From contig JAZQHB010000008.1 in NCBI GenBank assembly GCA_045540355.1, positions 41,179 through 105,178 on the forward strand: a stretch of DNA of 64,000 nucleotides. Direction: 5' to 3'. The DNA is from RGIG2945 sp045540355 (GTDB lineage Bacteria; Bacillota; Clostridia; Oscillospirales; Acutalibacteraceae). Each line of letters starts with the position of its first letter. The stretch's first letter is position 1. The notes below the pieces were generated by a model. That model saw only the letters and a list, made by a program, of their open reading frames with translations, did no database searches and was not told the DNA's origin. Below are positions 49,539-57,058 of this stretch, one piece after another. A program made the position numbers and the translations under genes.

Positions 49539-50535
49539 GATTGAAATAGGTAAAATAGGAACGGAACTGATGCAGGAATATGAGGAATGTGACTGTATCA
49601 GCGTTGATGTCGCCACTTTGGAAGAAAAAGTACCCGTAGAATTTTTCAATGAGAAATCGGTTTTGATTGTACCTATCATAAAAAGCGGAGTTCTTGAATT
49701 AAGAAACAGCGATGTAGAAAATGATGAAATATTAAGCGATTTTGAATATTTATACAATACTGACCGCTCGGTGTTTCGTTCTGTTCTTAAAGAAGGCTGG
49801 TCGCTAAAAAAAGATGATTTAACCAAACGAATTTTAGATCAGATTTATAAGAACAGAATTATACGGTTGTTTTTTGATGCAGAAATGGAAGGAGAAGAGA
49901 TAAAACTTCATTTGGCACAGATTACAAGCTACCCTATTTATAACGAAATTGTTGTCGCTTCGGGAATTGACAAATATGAACATCGCTGGGAATATTCAGC
50001 CACTATCATATCACCATTAAGGGTAGTGAATGGAGAATATGAGGTACAGTTAGCGGAATTTAAAGATGCGACCACAACAGTTTATGAACGGCAGAAGAGA
50101 AATGAAAAAGAAATCAAGCGATATATGGAAACTTTATTATCCGCAGAAAAATTAGATACTTACCCTATGGAAACATTTTTGAAAATTATGGGTTATCTTA
50201 ATTTTATTATGGAACACCCGGAGTTGAAAGAACTGGGAGAACCCAAAAAGCGTAGCCGGACACGCGGTAATAAAAAGACATCAGAACCAACGCAGAAGAA
50301 ATCCGAAGAAAAGGCGAAAATGCGTGAAATATCACTGAATGGAATTTTAATGCGTACAAGTAACCAAAAGGTTGCAAATACTATGAGAAGCAGGCAAATT
50401 CATCGTGTGGCTACCTGCTGGGGCGTAAGGGGACATTTTAGGCACTATAAGAAGACCGGAAAGGTGGTTTATATTGAACCTTATGAAAAAGGAAAAGATG
50501 CAGGTAAGAGAATAAAGAAACATTACAAATTATAG
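49516..50535 (+). CDS. Hypothetical protein, 339 aa
   Basis: Soluble protein. N-terminal acidic helical part, a central Lys-rich linker (KKRSRTRGNKKTSEPTQKK), and a C-terminal basic domain ending WGVRGHFRHYKKTGKVVYIE PYEKG KDAGKRIKKHYKL. This tail pattern (W-x-VRGHxRxY...GK-x-V-x-I-x-PYxKG) occurs in many phage and plasmid proteins of Firmicutes. Nucleic-acid binding is suggested by charge only. Confidence 0.75.
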   Translation: MKTEKQIEIEIGKIGTELMQEYEECDCISVDVATLEEKVPVEFFNEKSVLIVPIIKSGVLELRNSDVENDEILSDFEYLYNTDRSVFRSVLKEGWSLKKDDLTKRILDQIYKNRIIRLFFDAEMEGEEIKLHLAQITSYPIYNEIVVASGIDKYEHRWEYSATIISPLRVVNGEYEVQLAEFKDATTTVYERQKRNEKEIKRYMETLLSAEKLDTYPMETFLKIMGYLNFIMEHPELKELGEPKKRSRTRGNKKTSEPTQKKSEEKAKMREISLNGILMRTSNQKVANTMRSRQIHRVATCWGVRGHFRHYKKTGKVVYIEPYEKGKDAGKRIKKHYKL

Positions 50536-50554
50536 GAATAGGAGAAAATTAAGT

Positions 50555-51124
50555 ATGGGAAGAGTAAGTTTGTATGATGAAAAAGCAAAGAGTGAAAGAG
50601 TATTTTGGATAAGGTCAATCGCAATTATATTCGTAATTGTGTGCATTGTTAATATTGTAGTTTTGAATTTTTGGGAAAGTAACATTACAGCCACAGTAAC
50701 GGATAAAGAAATGACAAATAATCACAATTTCATCTACATTACAACTGCCGACGGAGAAGAAAAAGTGCTGGATAATAAAAATATACTTTTCCGTTTTAAG
50801 TTTAACAGTGCAGAAATATATGGAGATTTAGAGGTAGGAAGCACCTATGAATTTTCCATTATCGGTATGAGAAGTCAGTTTCTTGGAATGTATGAAAATA
50901 TCGTCGGTTACACACTGGTAGAAGATGCAAAAAATGCTTCGGATAATACTGATATGATTGAAGAGATGAATGAGAAAAAAGAGCAGGGATATGCTGTTGC
51001 TATGAGTATCAATGGCGGTATTCTTGACGCAGAAGAAAATTTCTTATTTACGAAAGAAGTTTTGGAAGAATATAGCATTAAGGTGGATTATGAGAATAAA
51101 ATCATAATTTTGACAGAGAAGTAA
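50555..51124 (+). CDS. Membrane protein, 189 aa
   Basis: One membrane helix (about 23-44, IAIIFVIVCIVNIVVLNFW) with a basic N-terminus inside and an outer alpha/beta domain (TATVTDKEMTNNHNFIYITT, VGYTLVEDAKNASDN). AATAGGAG precedes ATG. Unknown function. Confidence 0.7.
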   Translation: MGRVSLYDEKAKSERVFWIRSIAIIFVIVCIVNIVVLNFWESNITATVTDKEMTNNHNFIYITTADGEEKVLDNKNILFRFKFNSAEIYGDLEVGSTYEFSIIGMRSQFLGMYENIVGYTLVEDAKNASDNTDMIEEMNEKKEQGYAVAMSINGGILDAEENFLFTKEVLEEYSIKVDYENKIIILTEK

Positions 51125-51136
51125 GGAGGAGATAAA

Positions 51137-51469
51137 ATGCAATTACCGTGTTTACCTTTAATTCAAGAGAGATTTTGGAATGAAATCAAAGATAAATTAT
51201 CAGAACAGGAAAAACATTGTCCGGAAATTGATATGGTAATGTTTCCGCAAACTTGGGGCAGTACAGCATTGGGATTTCGTGGAATAGGCGGGCAGGCAAT
51301 GACGAGTGCCTACACAGTTGTAGTAAGAGATAATACAAGCGGTTGGGTTGCTGTCTTCTTTGGAGAAAGTTTAGCTTATGCGCTTAACAATCCAAATCAA
51401 AAATTCTACGAGGATATACAGAAGGGGAAAATGGAAGCAGTAATTAAAAGCTGTCTATATTTGAGGTAA
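51137..51469 (+). CDS. Hypothetical protein, 110 aa
   Basis: MQLPCLPLIQERFWNEIKDK..., with PQTWGSTALGFRGIGGQAMT. AAGGAGGAG precedes ATG. Gly-rich middle suggests a compact beta domain. Not recognised. Confidence 0.68.
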   Translation: MQLPCLPLIQERFWNEIKDKLSEQEKHCPEIDMVMFPQTWGSTALGFRGIGGQAMTSAYTVVVRDNTSGWVAVFFGESLAYALNNPNQKFYEDIQKGKMEAVIKSCLYLR

Positions 51470-51474
51470 TACAT

Positions 51475-52164
51475 ATGTGGAATAAAAGTATTAAAATTAG
51501 AGAAAACGCAGTTGTATTTAAGCAGTACGATGCAGAAGACGGTCACTTTGTAAAATCCTGCGTATTTCCTTCGGAGTTATATCCGTTAAATACCAGTAAG
51601 AATAATCCGATAAGGACTTTTTATAATGAAAATACTGTGGAAATTACTGATGAAAAAGTAAAGAAAATTATCGACAAGGTGGTATATCGCGTTGGTGGGT
51701 GCTACCAAAATTCTTTTGAGTTATTAAAACTTCTGCAAGAAGCTGGTATTGAAGGCGTGAAGGCTTTTGCAGGGTGGGCGTGCATCACAAACACCCAGTT
51801 ACCCATACATCATTCGTGGCTGGTACTAAATGACAACAGCATTATTGACCTTGCAGACGAAGTAGATGCAATTATGGAGATTGAAAAAAACAAGGATAAT
51901 CTGACAGGGGAAGAAGTTATTGAGAGAATGTTGGAATATCGTAAAAGCGTAATGGATAAAACGAACACGGAACGCATACAGCACATAGGGAAATGTTCCA
52001 AAGGAATGTATTATATCGGCTGTGAATGTGAACCGTATGATGCAAAACAGTTGTATCAGAACCTTATTGCAAGATACCCGAACCACGAAGCACAAAGGAA
52101 TGTAAACAGTGCTACTGGACGCAATCGGACACAGCAGGCGATGATAGATGCAGGATTGATATAG
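51475..52164 (+). CDS. Papain/transglutaminase-like protein (putative)
   Basis: 229 residues. VGGCYQNSFELLKLL (Cys at helix start), HHSWLVLNDNSIIDLAD (His then Asp) keep the Cys-His-Asp order of the papain/transglutaminase superfamily, like the protein at 306-782. No signal peptide. Preceded by GAGGTAATACAT. The C-terminal 60 residues are an Arg/Asn-rich tail. Catalysis unproven. Confidence 0.65.
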   Translation: MWNKSIKIRENAVVFKQYDAEDGHFVKSCVFPSELYPLNTSKNNPIRTFYNENTVEITDEKVKKIIDKVVYRVGGCYQNSFELLKLLQEAGIEGVKAFAGWACITNTQLPIHHSWLVLNDNSIIDLADEVDAIMEIEKNKDNLTGEEVIERMLEYRKSVMDKTNTERIQHIGKCSKGMYYIGCECEPYDAKQLYQNLIARYPNHEAQRNVNSATGRNRTQQAMIDAGLI

Positions 52165-52173
52165 GAGAGATAT

Positions 52174-52443
52174 ATGGAAGAACAAAGATTTGATATTGAT
52201 ACGGTGAAGACCGGACAGAAGATTGCACAATTACGGGAACAGAAGAATATTCCCGTACATCAGCTGTCAAAATTATTGGGTATTTGCGGTGGTGCAATTT
52301 ATAAATGGGAAAGAGGAACAGCTATGCCACGCATAGACAACTTTGTTGCATTATGCAGTATATTAGATGTAGCCCCGGCAGATATATGTGTTTTTTACAA
52401 TGAAGAAGGTGCGGAAAAATTCCGACAGCTATGCAGAAAATAG
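52174..52443 (+). CDS. XRE-family transcription regulator
   Basis: 89 residues. The helix-turn-helix is IAQLREQKNIPVHQLSKLLG and ICGGAIYKWERGTAMPRIDN, then a third helix NFVALCSILDVAPADI. Such Cro/C1-type proteins bind inverted-repeat operators. It may be a candidate for binding the element's palindromes, but there is no site at its own promoter. AGGAGAG precedes ATG. Last gene of the operon. Confidence 0.9.
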   Translation: MEEQRFDIDTVKTGQKIAQLREQKNIPVHQLSKLLGICGGAIYKWERGTAMPRIDNFVALCSILDVAPADICVFYNEEGAEKFRQLCRK

Positions 52444-52472
52444 GGAACCGACGGAAAATAAAAAAAATACAC

Positions 52473-52604
52473 TTGCACTTACCAAAAAATTATAGTATAT
52501 TATATTTATTAAAAAATAACGACAAAATATGCTAACAAATAGAGAGAAGAACTATACGGGGATATTCCGTAAAAGTGACTTCTCTTTTTTGGTTTTGTTG
52601 TTGC
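52473..52604 (+). promoter_or_regulatory. Promoter plus attenuator, copy 6
   Basis: TTGCAC-N17-TATATT, AACGACAAAA, TGCTAACAAAT, stem AGAGAAG/CTTCTCT around an inner hairpin TACGG/CCGTA, then T run and TTTTGTTGTT. The outer stem AACGACAAAA/TTTTGTTGTT keeps pairing through G.U pairs. It is the most divergent full member and has an enlarged hairpin. Confidence 0.75.
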
Positions 52605-52775
52605 CCTGCCTTTCTACACATTAGAGAGGTAGGGACGGTTACACCGCACAGACGAAGTTGAGGCAAAGTGCCTCCTTCAAGTGCCTTTGTGTAACCCAAA
52701 TAGAACATAGATTATCAAGAGAAGGAACCATTGGTAAATGCCGACGGGTAGAACCAAAGCGGTTCCTTCTACAAT
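52601..52775 (+). ncRNA. Long structured leader with three hairpins
   Basis: No coding frame. H1: CCCTGCCTTTCT/AGAGAGGTAGGG (contains CCTTTCTACAC, also in sRNA-1). H2: GGTTACAC/GTGTAACC enclosing GAAG..GAGGCA/TGCCTC..CTTC. H3: GAAGGAACC/GGTTCCTTC enclosing TTGGT/ACCAA and TGCC-GACG-GGTA. Each helix is 8 or more base pairs with internal structure, so this is very likely a functional RNA in the leader of the 75-residue protein. Confidence 0.7.
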
Positions 52776-52781
52776 TTAATA

Positions 52782-52872
52782 ACAAGCACCGAACCTAATA
52801 AGTAGGTGTAGGGGAGGCTTGTAAGAACACAATAAAAAGAAAGGACCGCACCACGACGGGTACGGCAAAGGT
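52782..52872 (+). ncRNA. Structured 5' leader B, copy 2
   Basis: ACAAGCACCGAACC...GGTGTAGGGGAGGCTTGTAAG, then AAGAAAGGA, hairpin CCG..ACC/GGGT..CGG, and CAAAGGTAAG before the start codon. Blocks match copy 1 at 27763-27870 while the loops and the second hairpin sequence differ with pairing retained. Confidence 0.75.
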
Positions 52873-52880
52873 AAGAAAAA

Positions 52881-53108
52881 ATGTGGGTGTGTAAAAAATA
52901 TCCCGATATTGACGAATATGAACTCGATGAACTCAACTGCCCGGTATCAAGGTGCAGAAATTGTCCTTATGGAGAGTTTCAAGTTCAAGAAGACGACAGT
53001 GAAAACGAATACGACAACGATGTTGCGTATTTTTATAGTAGTGACAACTACGAAGCCACCGAAGAAGATTTGGAGTATATTGCGTGGCTAGAAGAATACA
53101 ATGAGTAA
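52881..53108 (+). CDS. Small acidic protein, 75 aa
   Basis: MWVCKKYPDIDEYELDELNC PVSRCRNCPYGEF, then an acidic tail (QEDDSENEYDNDVAYFYSS). The Cys residues (C4, C20, C25, C28) may bind zinc. It is the sole gene behind the most complex leader of the window, about 370 bases from promoter to start. Function unknown. Confidence 0.68.
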   Translation: MWVCKKYPDIDEYELDELNCPVSRCRNCPYGEFQVQEDDSENEYDNDVAYFYSSDNYEATEEDLEYIAWLEEYNE

Positions 53109-53139
53109 CGAGAAAATTTTAAAACATAAAACATTAAAG

Positions 53140-53182
53140 TCCCTTTCAGTATAGTCGACGGGCTACACTGGGGGATTTTTTT
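53140..53182 (+). terminator. Terminator with GACG tetraloop
   Basis: TCCC..CAGT..TAGTC-GACG-GGCTA..ACTG..GGGGA then T run. The loop and closing pairs repeat those at 35281 and 52742. Confidence 0.82.
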
Positions 53183-53198
53183 GTTTGCAAAATAGTAA

Positions 53199-53308
53199 TT
53201 GCACTTTTAAGTAAATTATACTATAATAACCTTGTAACATATTTTTGACAACAAAAGACTAACAATGAGGAAGAACTCCGTAGGGGTATCTTCCTTTTTT
53301 TTGTTGTC
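53199..53308 (+). promoter_or_regulatory. Promoter plus attenuator, copy 7
   Basis: TTGCAC-N17-TATAAT, TTGTAACA, GACAACAAAAGACTAACAA, hairpin GGAAGA-ACTCC-GTA-GGGGT-A-TCTTCC, T run, GTTGTC. The core from TTATACTATAAT through GTTGTC is almost base-for-base that of copy 4, 22 kb away, which points to recent duplication or strong selection. Confidence 0.88.
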
Positions 53309-53339
53309 ACGAACACTATTTTAAGAAAGGGGGTTGCCT

Positions 53340-53555
53340 ATGAGTGCAATCGTATTTAGAGAAATGTTCCTCGGAGAACGCATCAACTACTGTGCTGGTT
53401 TGCAGAAGTTTTTGTGGTTTGAGCAGAGAAACGACGGTTCGGGGTGCAGTATTATGCACTCATTCAAGACCGAGGAAGAGGTCAAAGAACACATCAAAAC
53501 TGTCAAGGAAGCCGAAGAAGAAAAACGGCTGAAGAATGCTTGGTGGCACAATTAA
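53340..53555 (+). CDS. Hypothetical protein, 71 aa
   Basis: Start at ATG 53340 with AAGAAAGGGGG upstream. MSAIVFREMFLGERINYCAG, then a helix KTEEEVKEHIKTVKEAEEEK. Related in style to the gene remnant at 49431. First gene of a long module. Confidence 0.68.
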   Translation: MSAIVFREMFLGERINYCAGLQKFLWFEQRNDGSGCSIMHSFKTEEEVKEHIKTVKEAEEEKRLKNAWWHN

Positions 53556-53574
53556 GAAACGGAGGAAAAAAAGA

Positions 53575-54132
53575 ATGGAAAAGTTTTGCGACAGATGCGG
53601 TGTATCATTGGCAGGCAAAGCCCACATTATGAGTATGGTAAATGAAGATGATATCTGTTTATCGTGCAAAGATGTGGAACAGCAGTTACCTATCTATGAG
53701 CAGGCAAGAGCCGTTGAGTTCAGAGAGGTAAAGGCAGGCAATTATAATTACGAAGGACTGGGCTTTGAAAAGCCCGACACTTCAAAGCGTTGCAATGTGA
53801 CAATTATTATTACAGAAGGAAAACTCCATATCGCATACGATTACGGAGAGCCGAAAGTAATGGATTTGTCGCCGGAATGGTTAATGGTACTCCGTAATCT
53901 CCGTCACAACGGAAGTATCGAGGTAAAGGATTTGCGTGGTGGTGCAGAAGACTTGTCTGTAAGCATTAAGCCTACCGCAGAAGCCGATACCGTTGATGCC
54001 TTGATTTCGGTACTGGAAGCACACAAGGGCAAGAAATTATCTTGTTGCGGAAGTTCCTGCATCGTAAATGTAGCAGGAAGCACGGTAGTATTAGATACAG
54101 AAGAATTGGAGGAAGAAAAAAATGGAAATTAA
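53575..54132 (+). CDS. Zinc-ribbon hypothetical protein, 185 aa
   Basis: Start at ATG 53575 after ACGGAGGAAAAAAAG. N-terminal ribbon FCDRCGVS ... ICLSCKDVE, then an alpha/beta domain with LRNLRHNGSIEVKDLRGGAE. Overlaps the next gene by 11 bases. Function unknown. Confidence 0.7.
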   Translation: MEKFCDRCGVSLAGKAHIMSMVNEDDICLSCKDVEQQLPIYEQARAVEFREVKAGNYNYEGLGFEKPDTSKRCNVTIIITEGKLHIAYDYGEPKVMDLSPEWLMVLRNLRHNGSIEVKDLRGGAEDLSVSIKPTAEADTVDALISVLEAHKGKKLSCCGSSCIVNVAGSTVVLDTEELEEEKNGN

Positions 54133-54724
54133 AGTACCCATTACAGAAAAAACATTAGAGGCATTGGTCCGTGGAATTGAGCCTCTAATACTGGTCGATT
54201 TAGAAAAAAAAGAAGCAGAGAGAGAAAAAACGAAAAGCTATCTCATTGTAGATTACACCTTGCAAATTAAGCATAGTGACGGAAAAAATTGCGGTACCTA
54301 TAAGCTGGAAGATGTAAAAAAGGCATTTCTTGAACCCGAATTATTTGCAGAATATGTTGACATTTTTCCGTGTAAGGTTACTAGATTGGCAAATATGCAG
54401 ATTGTTTTCGATGATCGCTGGAACCGTACCACTATCATAAACTTGGTAGAAAGTCACCCGTATCTTGAATTTGGCAAACACGAAGACTTAAAAGCCGTCT
54501 GTGTATGTCCGTATGCAGAGGACGGGGAAGAAGATTTCGCACCGGATTATGAAGAACTGACATTCATTGTGCCGAAGGAGTGGTTGAAGGAAGTTTGCAA
54601 AGAATTATTCGATGTAGACGATTTAGACCGTTTCCTCACAGAAGAATATACTTCGGATCAGAATGAAGTAATCTTCGAGAAAGCCTTGAATGAAGGCAAA
54701 GTAGTAATGGTGGATTTTAGGTAA
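54122..54724 (+). CDS. Hypothetical acidic protein, 200 aa
   Basis: MEIKVPITEKTLEALVRGIE..., charged helical N-terminus, VCVCPYAEDGEEDFAPDYEE in the middle, ending GKVVMVDFR. GGAGGAAG within the previous gene supplies its ribosome site. Unrecognised. Confidence 0.7.
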   Translation: MEIKVPITEKTLEALVRGIEPLILVDLEKKEAEREKTKSYLIVDYTLQIKHSDGKNCGTYKLEDVKKAFLEPELFAEYVDIFPCKVTRLANMQIVFDDRWNRTTIINLVESHPYLEFGKHEDLKAVCVCPYAEDGEEDFAPDYEELTFIVPKEWLKEVCKELFDVDDLDRFLTEEYTSDQNEVIFEKALNEGKVVMVDFR

Positions 54725-54784
54725 TAGTAGGCAGAGGGGAGTAGTAATACTCCCTTCTATAATTAAAATTGGAGGAAACAAAAA

Positions 54785-55135
54785 TTGAATAAAAAATTGA
54801 TAATGAAATGGAGAAAATCAAGAATGAAAAAGAGATTAGGAAGAAAAGAGGCTTTAAAATGCCCGGTATGTCAAAAAATACATACAGTAGAAGTAAAGAC
54901 AGGTACTCCCAAAGCTGAAAACCGTATGAAACAGGCTCTTTATATAGCATTGCTTCATTACCGGGAAGAAAATGTAGATATTGTATGCAATGAAGAAACG
55001 GATATGTTAGATGTGATTTATCACTCTGATAACAATTCATTCCCGATTGTAAGCAATGTTTGCAAAAAAGAGGAACTAACAGCAGAACAGATAAAAGCGA
55101 TTGCAGAGATGTATGGCATCGGCTTTTGTTTATAA
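54785..55135 (+). CDS. Hypothetical protein with CxxC motif, 116 aa
   Basis: TTG start at 54785 after TTGGAGGAAAC; an alternative ATG at 54806 lacks a ribosome site. Basic N-terminus (KWRKSRMKKRLGRKEALK), KCPVCQKIH, then AENRMKQALYIALLHYREEN. May bind nucleic acid. Not recognised. Confidence 0.62.
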   Translation: MNKKLIMKWRKSRMKKRLGRKEALKCPVCQKIHTVEVKTGTPKAENRMKQALYIALLHYREENVDIVCNEETDMLDVIYHSDNNSFPIVSNVCKKEELTAEQIKAIAEMYGIGFCL

Positions 55136-55148
55136 GGAGGGAACAGCT

Positions 55149-55463
55149 ATGAGAAATTTAGAAAATGAAGTAGTAGTAACATTTGCGTCACCGCAGGAAA
55201 TGTGTCAGTATGTTGTTTCCGGCGAAAGAGATTTATATAATTTGGAAACCGAAGATTACATATTTAAGTATAATGAGGGCGGTTCCATTGCCGTATATAA
55301 TCTTTCAAGGGAAGAAGCAGAAGAATTAGAAGAAAAGGCAACAGAAAACAAGGAATACTGGGGTGCGTATCTTGGCGTAGGCGGTAGTATTTATGACGAC
55401 GAAGATATGGATTACTTCAAGGAAAAATTTGCAGAAGGCAAGTGGATTGATGTAACACATTAA
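55149..55463 (+). CDS. Hypothetical protein, 104 aa
   Basis: Start at ATG 55149 with AAGGAGGGAACAG upstream. MRNLENEVVVTFASPQEMCQ..., acidic, with the segment WGAYLGVGGSIYDDEDMDYF. Small soluble cargo protein. Confidence 0.68.
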   Translation: MRNLENEVVVTFASPQEMCQYVVSGERDLYNLETEDYIFKYNEGGSIAVYNLSREEAEELEEKATENKEYWGAYLGVGGSIYDDEDMDYFKEKFAEGKWIDVTH

Positions 55464-55483
55464 GAAGTGGAGGAAAAATCAGA

Positions 55484-55846
55484 ATGAGTTTAGATAACAA
55501 AATAGATATAAGAACAATAAAAGAAGCAAAGAAAATCTTGACAGACCTTGCATTTGATGAAAAGAGGATAATCTACCCGACAGAATTTGAAGCGATAAGA
55601 AAAGGAGTGCAGGCATTAAGCATAGCAGAGAATAATCCAAACGCTATAAGCGTAGACGAATTTAGGATTGTGCAAAATGTAGTCAATTATACAAAAGGAC
55701 TGAAAAACACTGAAAATTGGTGTAAAGTTCAGCGTATTCTTCTTGCGGGATCTAAACATTCTGGGCGTACAAGAAGTATTGAAAAAGCCTTTGAATTAGG
55801 TGTGGATCCTTATTCTGTTGTATGGGAGAAAGTAGGTGCAAAATGA
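55484..55846 (+). CDS. Hypothetical protein, 120 aa
   Basis: GTGGAGGAAAAATCAG precedes ATG. Helical (IRTIKEAKKILTDLAFDEKR), ending GVDPYSVVWEKVGAK. Its stop overlaps the next start (ATGA). Unrecognised. Confidence 0.68.
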   Translation: MSLDNKIDIRTIKEAKKILTDLAFDEKRIIYPTEFEAIRKGVQALSIAENNPNAISVDEFRIVQNVVNYTKGLKNTENWCKVQRILLAGSKHSGRTRSIEKAFELGVDPYSVVWEKVGAK

Positions 55847-56145
55847 AAAGTTTTGTAGATAAACTACTGAAAAAAGTAGAAGAAGAAAGATTTACTTTTG
55901 CGGATAATTTAGGTTTTAAATTTTCCGTAGTTAAAATCAGTAAGGTAAAGGAAATTGCAGAACGGCTTGTTGAAGAAGAGGAAAACAGAAAGTGTGAAAA
56001 TTGTAGACACGAAATGGAACCTGTAACAAGTGAAACCTGTCAATACTGCAAAAGACTGTATTGTGACGATAATTTTAAACCCAAGGAGGAAACCAAGAAT
56101 GATGAACGGTACCGAAGCAAAAAAAGCGTGGCAGAAGGTATGTGA
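55843..56145 (+). CDS. Zinc-ribbon hypothetical protein, 100 aa
   Basis: Start at ATG 55843 overlapping the previous stop. Residues 48-75 hold CENCRHEM ... CQYCKRLYC, a zinc-binding cluster. It runs 47 bases into the next gene. Small treble-clef-like proteins like this occur widely on phages. Confidence 0.66.
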   Translation: MKSFVDKLLKKVEEERFTFADNLGFKFSVVKISKVKEIAERLVEEEENRKCENCRHEMEPVTSETCQYCKRLYCDDNFKPKEETKNDERYRSKKSVAEGM

Positions 56146-56431
56146 AATTTATGATGCCACAAGAGAAACAAATCGCCCGGCGGTAACAATGGAAGCGATT
56201 ATTAAGGAACTGGGAATGGAAAAGACAAGGGAAGTCTTTGCTGTTGTTTCAAAAATTAAGAAGAACGACGGCAGAATTTACGGAAAAAACCGTGAATTTA
56301 TGGATAGTATTCCTACGGATCCCTCAATTTCGGAGTGGAGTAGTGAAAATCCGATGTTACACGCCGGGTTAGACCATATCCATACCGCACATATCAGTAA
56401 TCTTATTACTGAATTGCGGAAGTTAGTATAA
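56099..56431 (+). CDS. Hypothetical DUF3849/antirestriction-region-like protein, 110 aa
   Basis: Start at ATG 56099 after AAGGAGGAAACC. MMNGTEAKKAWQKVCEIYDA..., helices, then DPSISEWSSENPMLHAGLDH IHTAHISNLITELRKL. The closing HxxHxxxLxxEL-like pattern (GLDHIHTAHISNLITEL) is shared by small Clostridia mobile-element proteins near YodL/DUF3849 genes; that link is weak. Function unknown. Confidence 0.6.
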   Translation: MMNGTEAKKAWQKVCEIYDATRETNRPAVTMEAIIKELGMEKTREVFAVVSKIKKNDGRIYGKNREFMDSIPTDPSISEWSSENPMLHAGLDHIHTAHISNLITELRKLV

Positions 56432-56437
56432 CTACAT

Positions 56438-56471
56438 AAACAGCATCAGCTTCGGCTGGTGCTGTTTTTTG
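56438..56471 (+). terminator. Terminator with TTCG loop
   Basis: ACAGCATCAGC-TTCG-GCTGGTGCTGT plus T run. Confidence 0.9.
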
Positions 56472-56525
56472 TTTTACAAAACTTATGAAATTATTGTATA
56501 ATGAAAAAAAGCATTAGGAGTAAAT

Positions 56526-56705
56526 ATGGAAAAGTACAGAATAGACGCAAAAACCAGCGAAGAAACAACGGACAATTTTTTATCATTCTATATGGAAGAA
56601 GACAAGGTATGGATTTCCGTAGGAACAATGGAAGAAAGAGGCTTTACAATCCAAGAAACCGAGGAAATTATTGAAAAATTAAAAAATTGCATCAATAAGA
56701 GATAG
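56526..56705 (+). CDS. Hypothetical small protein, 59 aa
   Basis: MEKYRIDAKTSEETTDNFLS..., a beta hairpin then FTIQETEEIIEKLKNCINKR. TATAAT at about 56499 and TTAGGAG give it its own promoter and ribosome site. Unknown. Confidence 0.62.
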   Translation: MEKYRIDAKTSEETTDNFLSFYMEEDKVWISVGTMEERGFTIQETEEIIEKLKNCINKR

Positions 56706-56715
56706 GGAGAAGAGT

Positions 56716-56949
56716 ATGAATAATATGAAAGATAATAAACCCATTCCGAAGGAACAATACATAAATATCGTAAAATTTACATTAGAAAGTATGCTGGATT
56801 TAGCAAAGACGGATAAAGCATATCATTTTTCGTCGGACTTGCTTTACTACTATAACAATAAAATAAAGAAGGATAATATTCTTTCCAAAAATGAATTTTC
56901 TGACATCTGCAACGAATTGGGAATAAGCACGAAAATTCTTGAAGAATAA
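56716..56949 (+). CDS. Hypothetical helical protein, 77 aa
   Basis: MNNMKDNKPIPKEQYINIVK..., helical, GGGAGAAG upstream. Ends just before a terminator. Similar to tiny regulators but no HTH is clear. Confidence 0.63.
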   Translation: MNNMKDNKPIPKEQYINIVKFTLESMLDLAKTDKAYHFSSDLLYYYNNKIKKDNILSKNEFSDICNELGISTKILEE

Positions 56950-56965
56950 CGACAGTAAACTATTA

Positions 56966-56994
56966 GGCATCAGCTTCGGTTGGTGTCTTTTTTT
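56966..56994 (+). terminator. Terminator with TTCG loop
   Basis: GGCATCAGC-TTCG-GTTGGTGTC plus T run. It is related in sequence to the terminator at 56438. Confidence 0.85.
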
Positions 56995-57058
56995 ATTGGT
57001 AGATTTTTGTATATGGCACAGTAATATGATATAATACACTTAATAGAAGGAGAAAAAT

